Below, one piece after another: positions 4,685-5,212 of a DNA stretch of 5,212 bases. The DNA lies in assembly GCA_002429165.1 (NCBI GenBank), contig DIYV01000046.1, positions 6,214-11,425 of the forward strand. The letters are read 5' to 3'. Position 1 is the first letter of the stretch, and every line of letters starts with the position of its first letter. Under the pieces are notes generated by a model, which had not been told where the DNA came from, made no database searches, and worked only from the letters and a program-made list of their open reading frames with translations. This DNA comes from Gallionella sp. UBA6045. Lineage in GTDB: Bacteria > Pseudomonadota > Gammaproteobacteria > Burkholderiales > Gallionellaceae. The translations under genes and the position numbers were made by a program.

Positions 4685-5212
4685 GTTTCATGCCGGTTAT
4701 CCTGTGGAGCGACGCACTGGTGTTTCTGCTGATTGCGGCAGGCATCGCCAGCGCGTGGTATGTGCGGAAGCGCGAGCATCTGTTGTTGCCATGGCGGCGC
4801 GTGGCGCAGAATCCTACGGCGATGGTTTCACTGCTCGTTTTGTCGCTGTTTTTTCTGGTCGGGCTGCTGGATACGCTGCACTACCGGCCCGCATTGCCGG
4901 AAAAAAACAACGGGGGAACGGTTTATTCGCCGGAGGTGTTGAGCGTGTTCGACAAGCTGGTAACGCCGCTGCGCACGCAAACCGAGAAAACCTATTCCGC
5001 ACCTTTGGCAGTGACACTGTATGCCAAGGAAAGCATCATTGATGCAAACGGGAACGTGCGGCGCGACTATCCGCGCCTGCGTTACGGCGGCGTCCAACTG
5101 ACGGATGTGCGGCAGCGTGACAGCGATGTGCTGAGGCGCGGATTGACCGGTGCGCTGACGGGATTGATGGCGGGATTATTGATTGTGCTGGGCAGCAAGA
5201 GCCGGCTTGCGC
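4681..5212 (+). CDS. ABC transporter permease, OppC/DppC type, N-terminal part
   Basis: The gene starts at ATG 4681, overlapping the previous stop by four bases, and reads open for 177 codons to the window end, so the C-terminus, including the EAA loop, is absent. The product starts MSFMPVILWSDALV. A first hydrophobic helix at about 10-27 is followed by RKREHLLLPWRRVAQNPTAM and a second helix at about 47-64. The RRVAQNPTAM segment and helix fit the OppC_N pattern, in which a basic stretch precedes a helix. A hydrophilic, presumably periplasmic, region of about 90 residues follows, including VTLYAKES and RDYPRLRYGG, and a further helix begins near 154. The extra N-terminal helix and the long hydrophilic region make it larger than a standard DppC (about 300 residues). 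It should pair with the 3707-4684 permease. The family assignment rests on context and partial sequence; a YejE-like long permease is a close alternative. Confidence 0.85.
   Translation, partial: MSFMPVILWSDALVFLLIAAGIASAWYVRKREHLLLPWRRVAQNPTAMVSLLVLSLFFLVGLLDTLHYRPALPEKNNGGTVYSPEVLSVFDKLVTPLRTQTEKTYSAPLAVTLYAKESIIDANGNVRRDYPRLRYGGVQLTDVRQRDSDVLRRGLTGALTGLMAGLLIVLGSKSRLA

Overview
The window looks like part of a proteobacterial chromosome, most likely a betaproteobacterium of the Nitrosomonadales/Gallionellales kind. That placement is an impression from protein style, not a measurement. The coding DNA is GC-rich with strongly G/C-biased third codon positions, and the YgfZ amino terminus resembles betaproteobacterial homologues. 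The first 14 bases are not genomic: they equal the 3' end of the Tn5/Nextera mosaic-end adapter, so the window probably begins at the end of an untrimmed sequencing contig.

Layout: (1) 1-14, adapter remnant. (2) 15-521, minus strand, the amino-terminal half of ygfZ, a folate-binding GcvT-like protein linked to Fe-S cluster maintenance; it runs off the left end. (3) 522-631, a short divergent promoter region. (4) 632-2803, plus strand, a large family-5 (peptide/nickel type) ABC-transporter substrate-binding lipoprotein that also has a C-terminal membrane helix. (5) 2804-3706, about 900 bases that separate the binding protein from its permease. They hold two small minus-strand genes, each encoding a 60-residue protein with two membrane segments, a good minus-strand terminator between them, and an AT-richer stretch just before the permease. 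(6) 3707-4684, plus strand, an OppB/DppB-type permease. (7) 4681-5212, plus strand, the start of an OppC/DppC-type permease that overlaps the first by ATGA and runs off the right end.

The binding protein and the two permeases should form one importer; ATPase genes would be expected further right. The substrate cannot be read from the sequence, but peptides or peptide-like compounds are the family default.

The most interesting point is the interruption of this importer cluster. The binding-protein gene ends with a very strong Shine-Dalgarno sequence and an ATGA stop/start overlap, which is the arrangement expected if a coupled permease gene followed directly. What follows is non-operonic sequence with minus-strand genes. 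The permease, 900 bases on, has no Shine-Dalgarno sequence and is instead preceded by a 14-codon mini-ORF that overlaps its start by ATGA. This suggests that a segment was inserted into a once-contiguous operon, or, less interestingly, that the assembly is chimeric. No known mobile element, CRISPR array, tRNA or rRNA was seen, and nothing here demonstrates an undescribed system.
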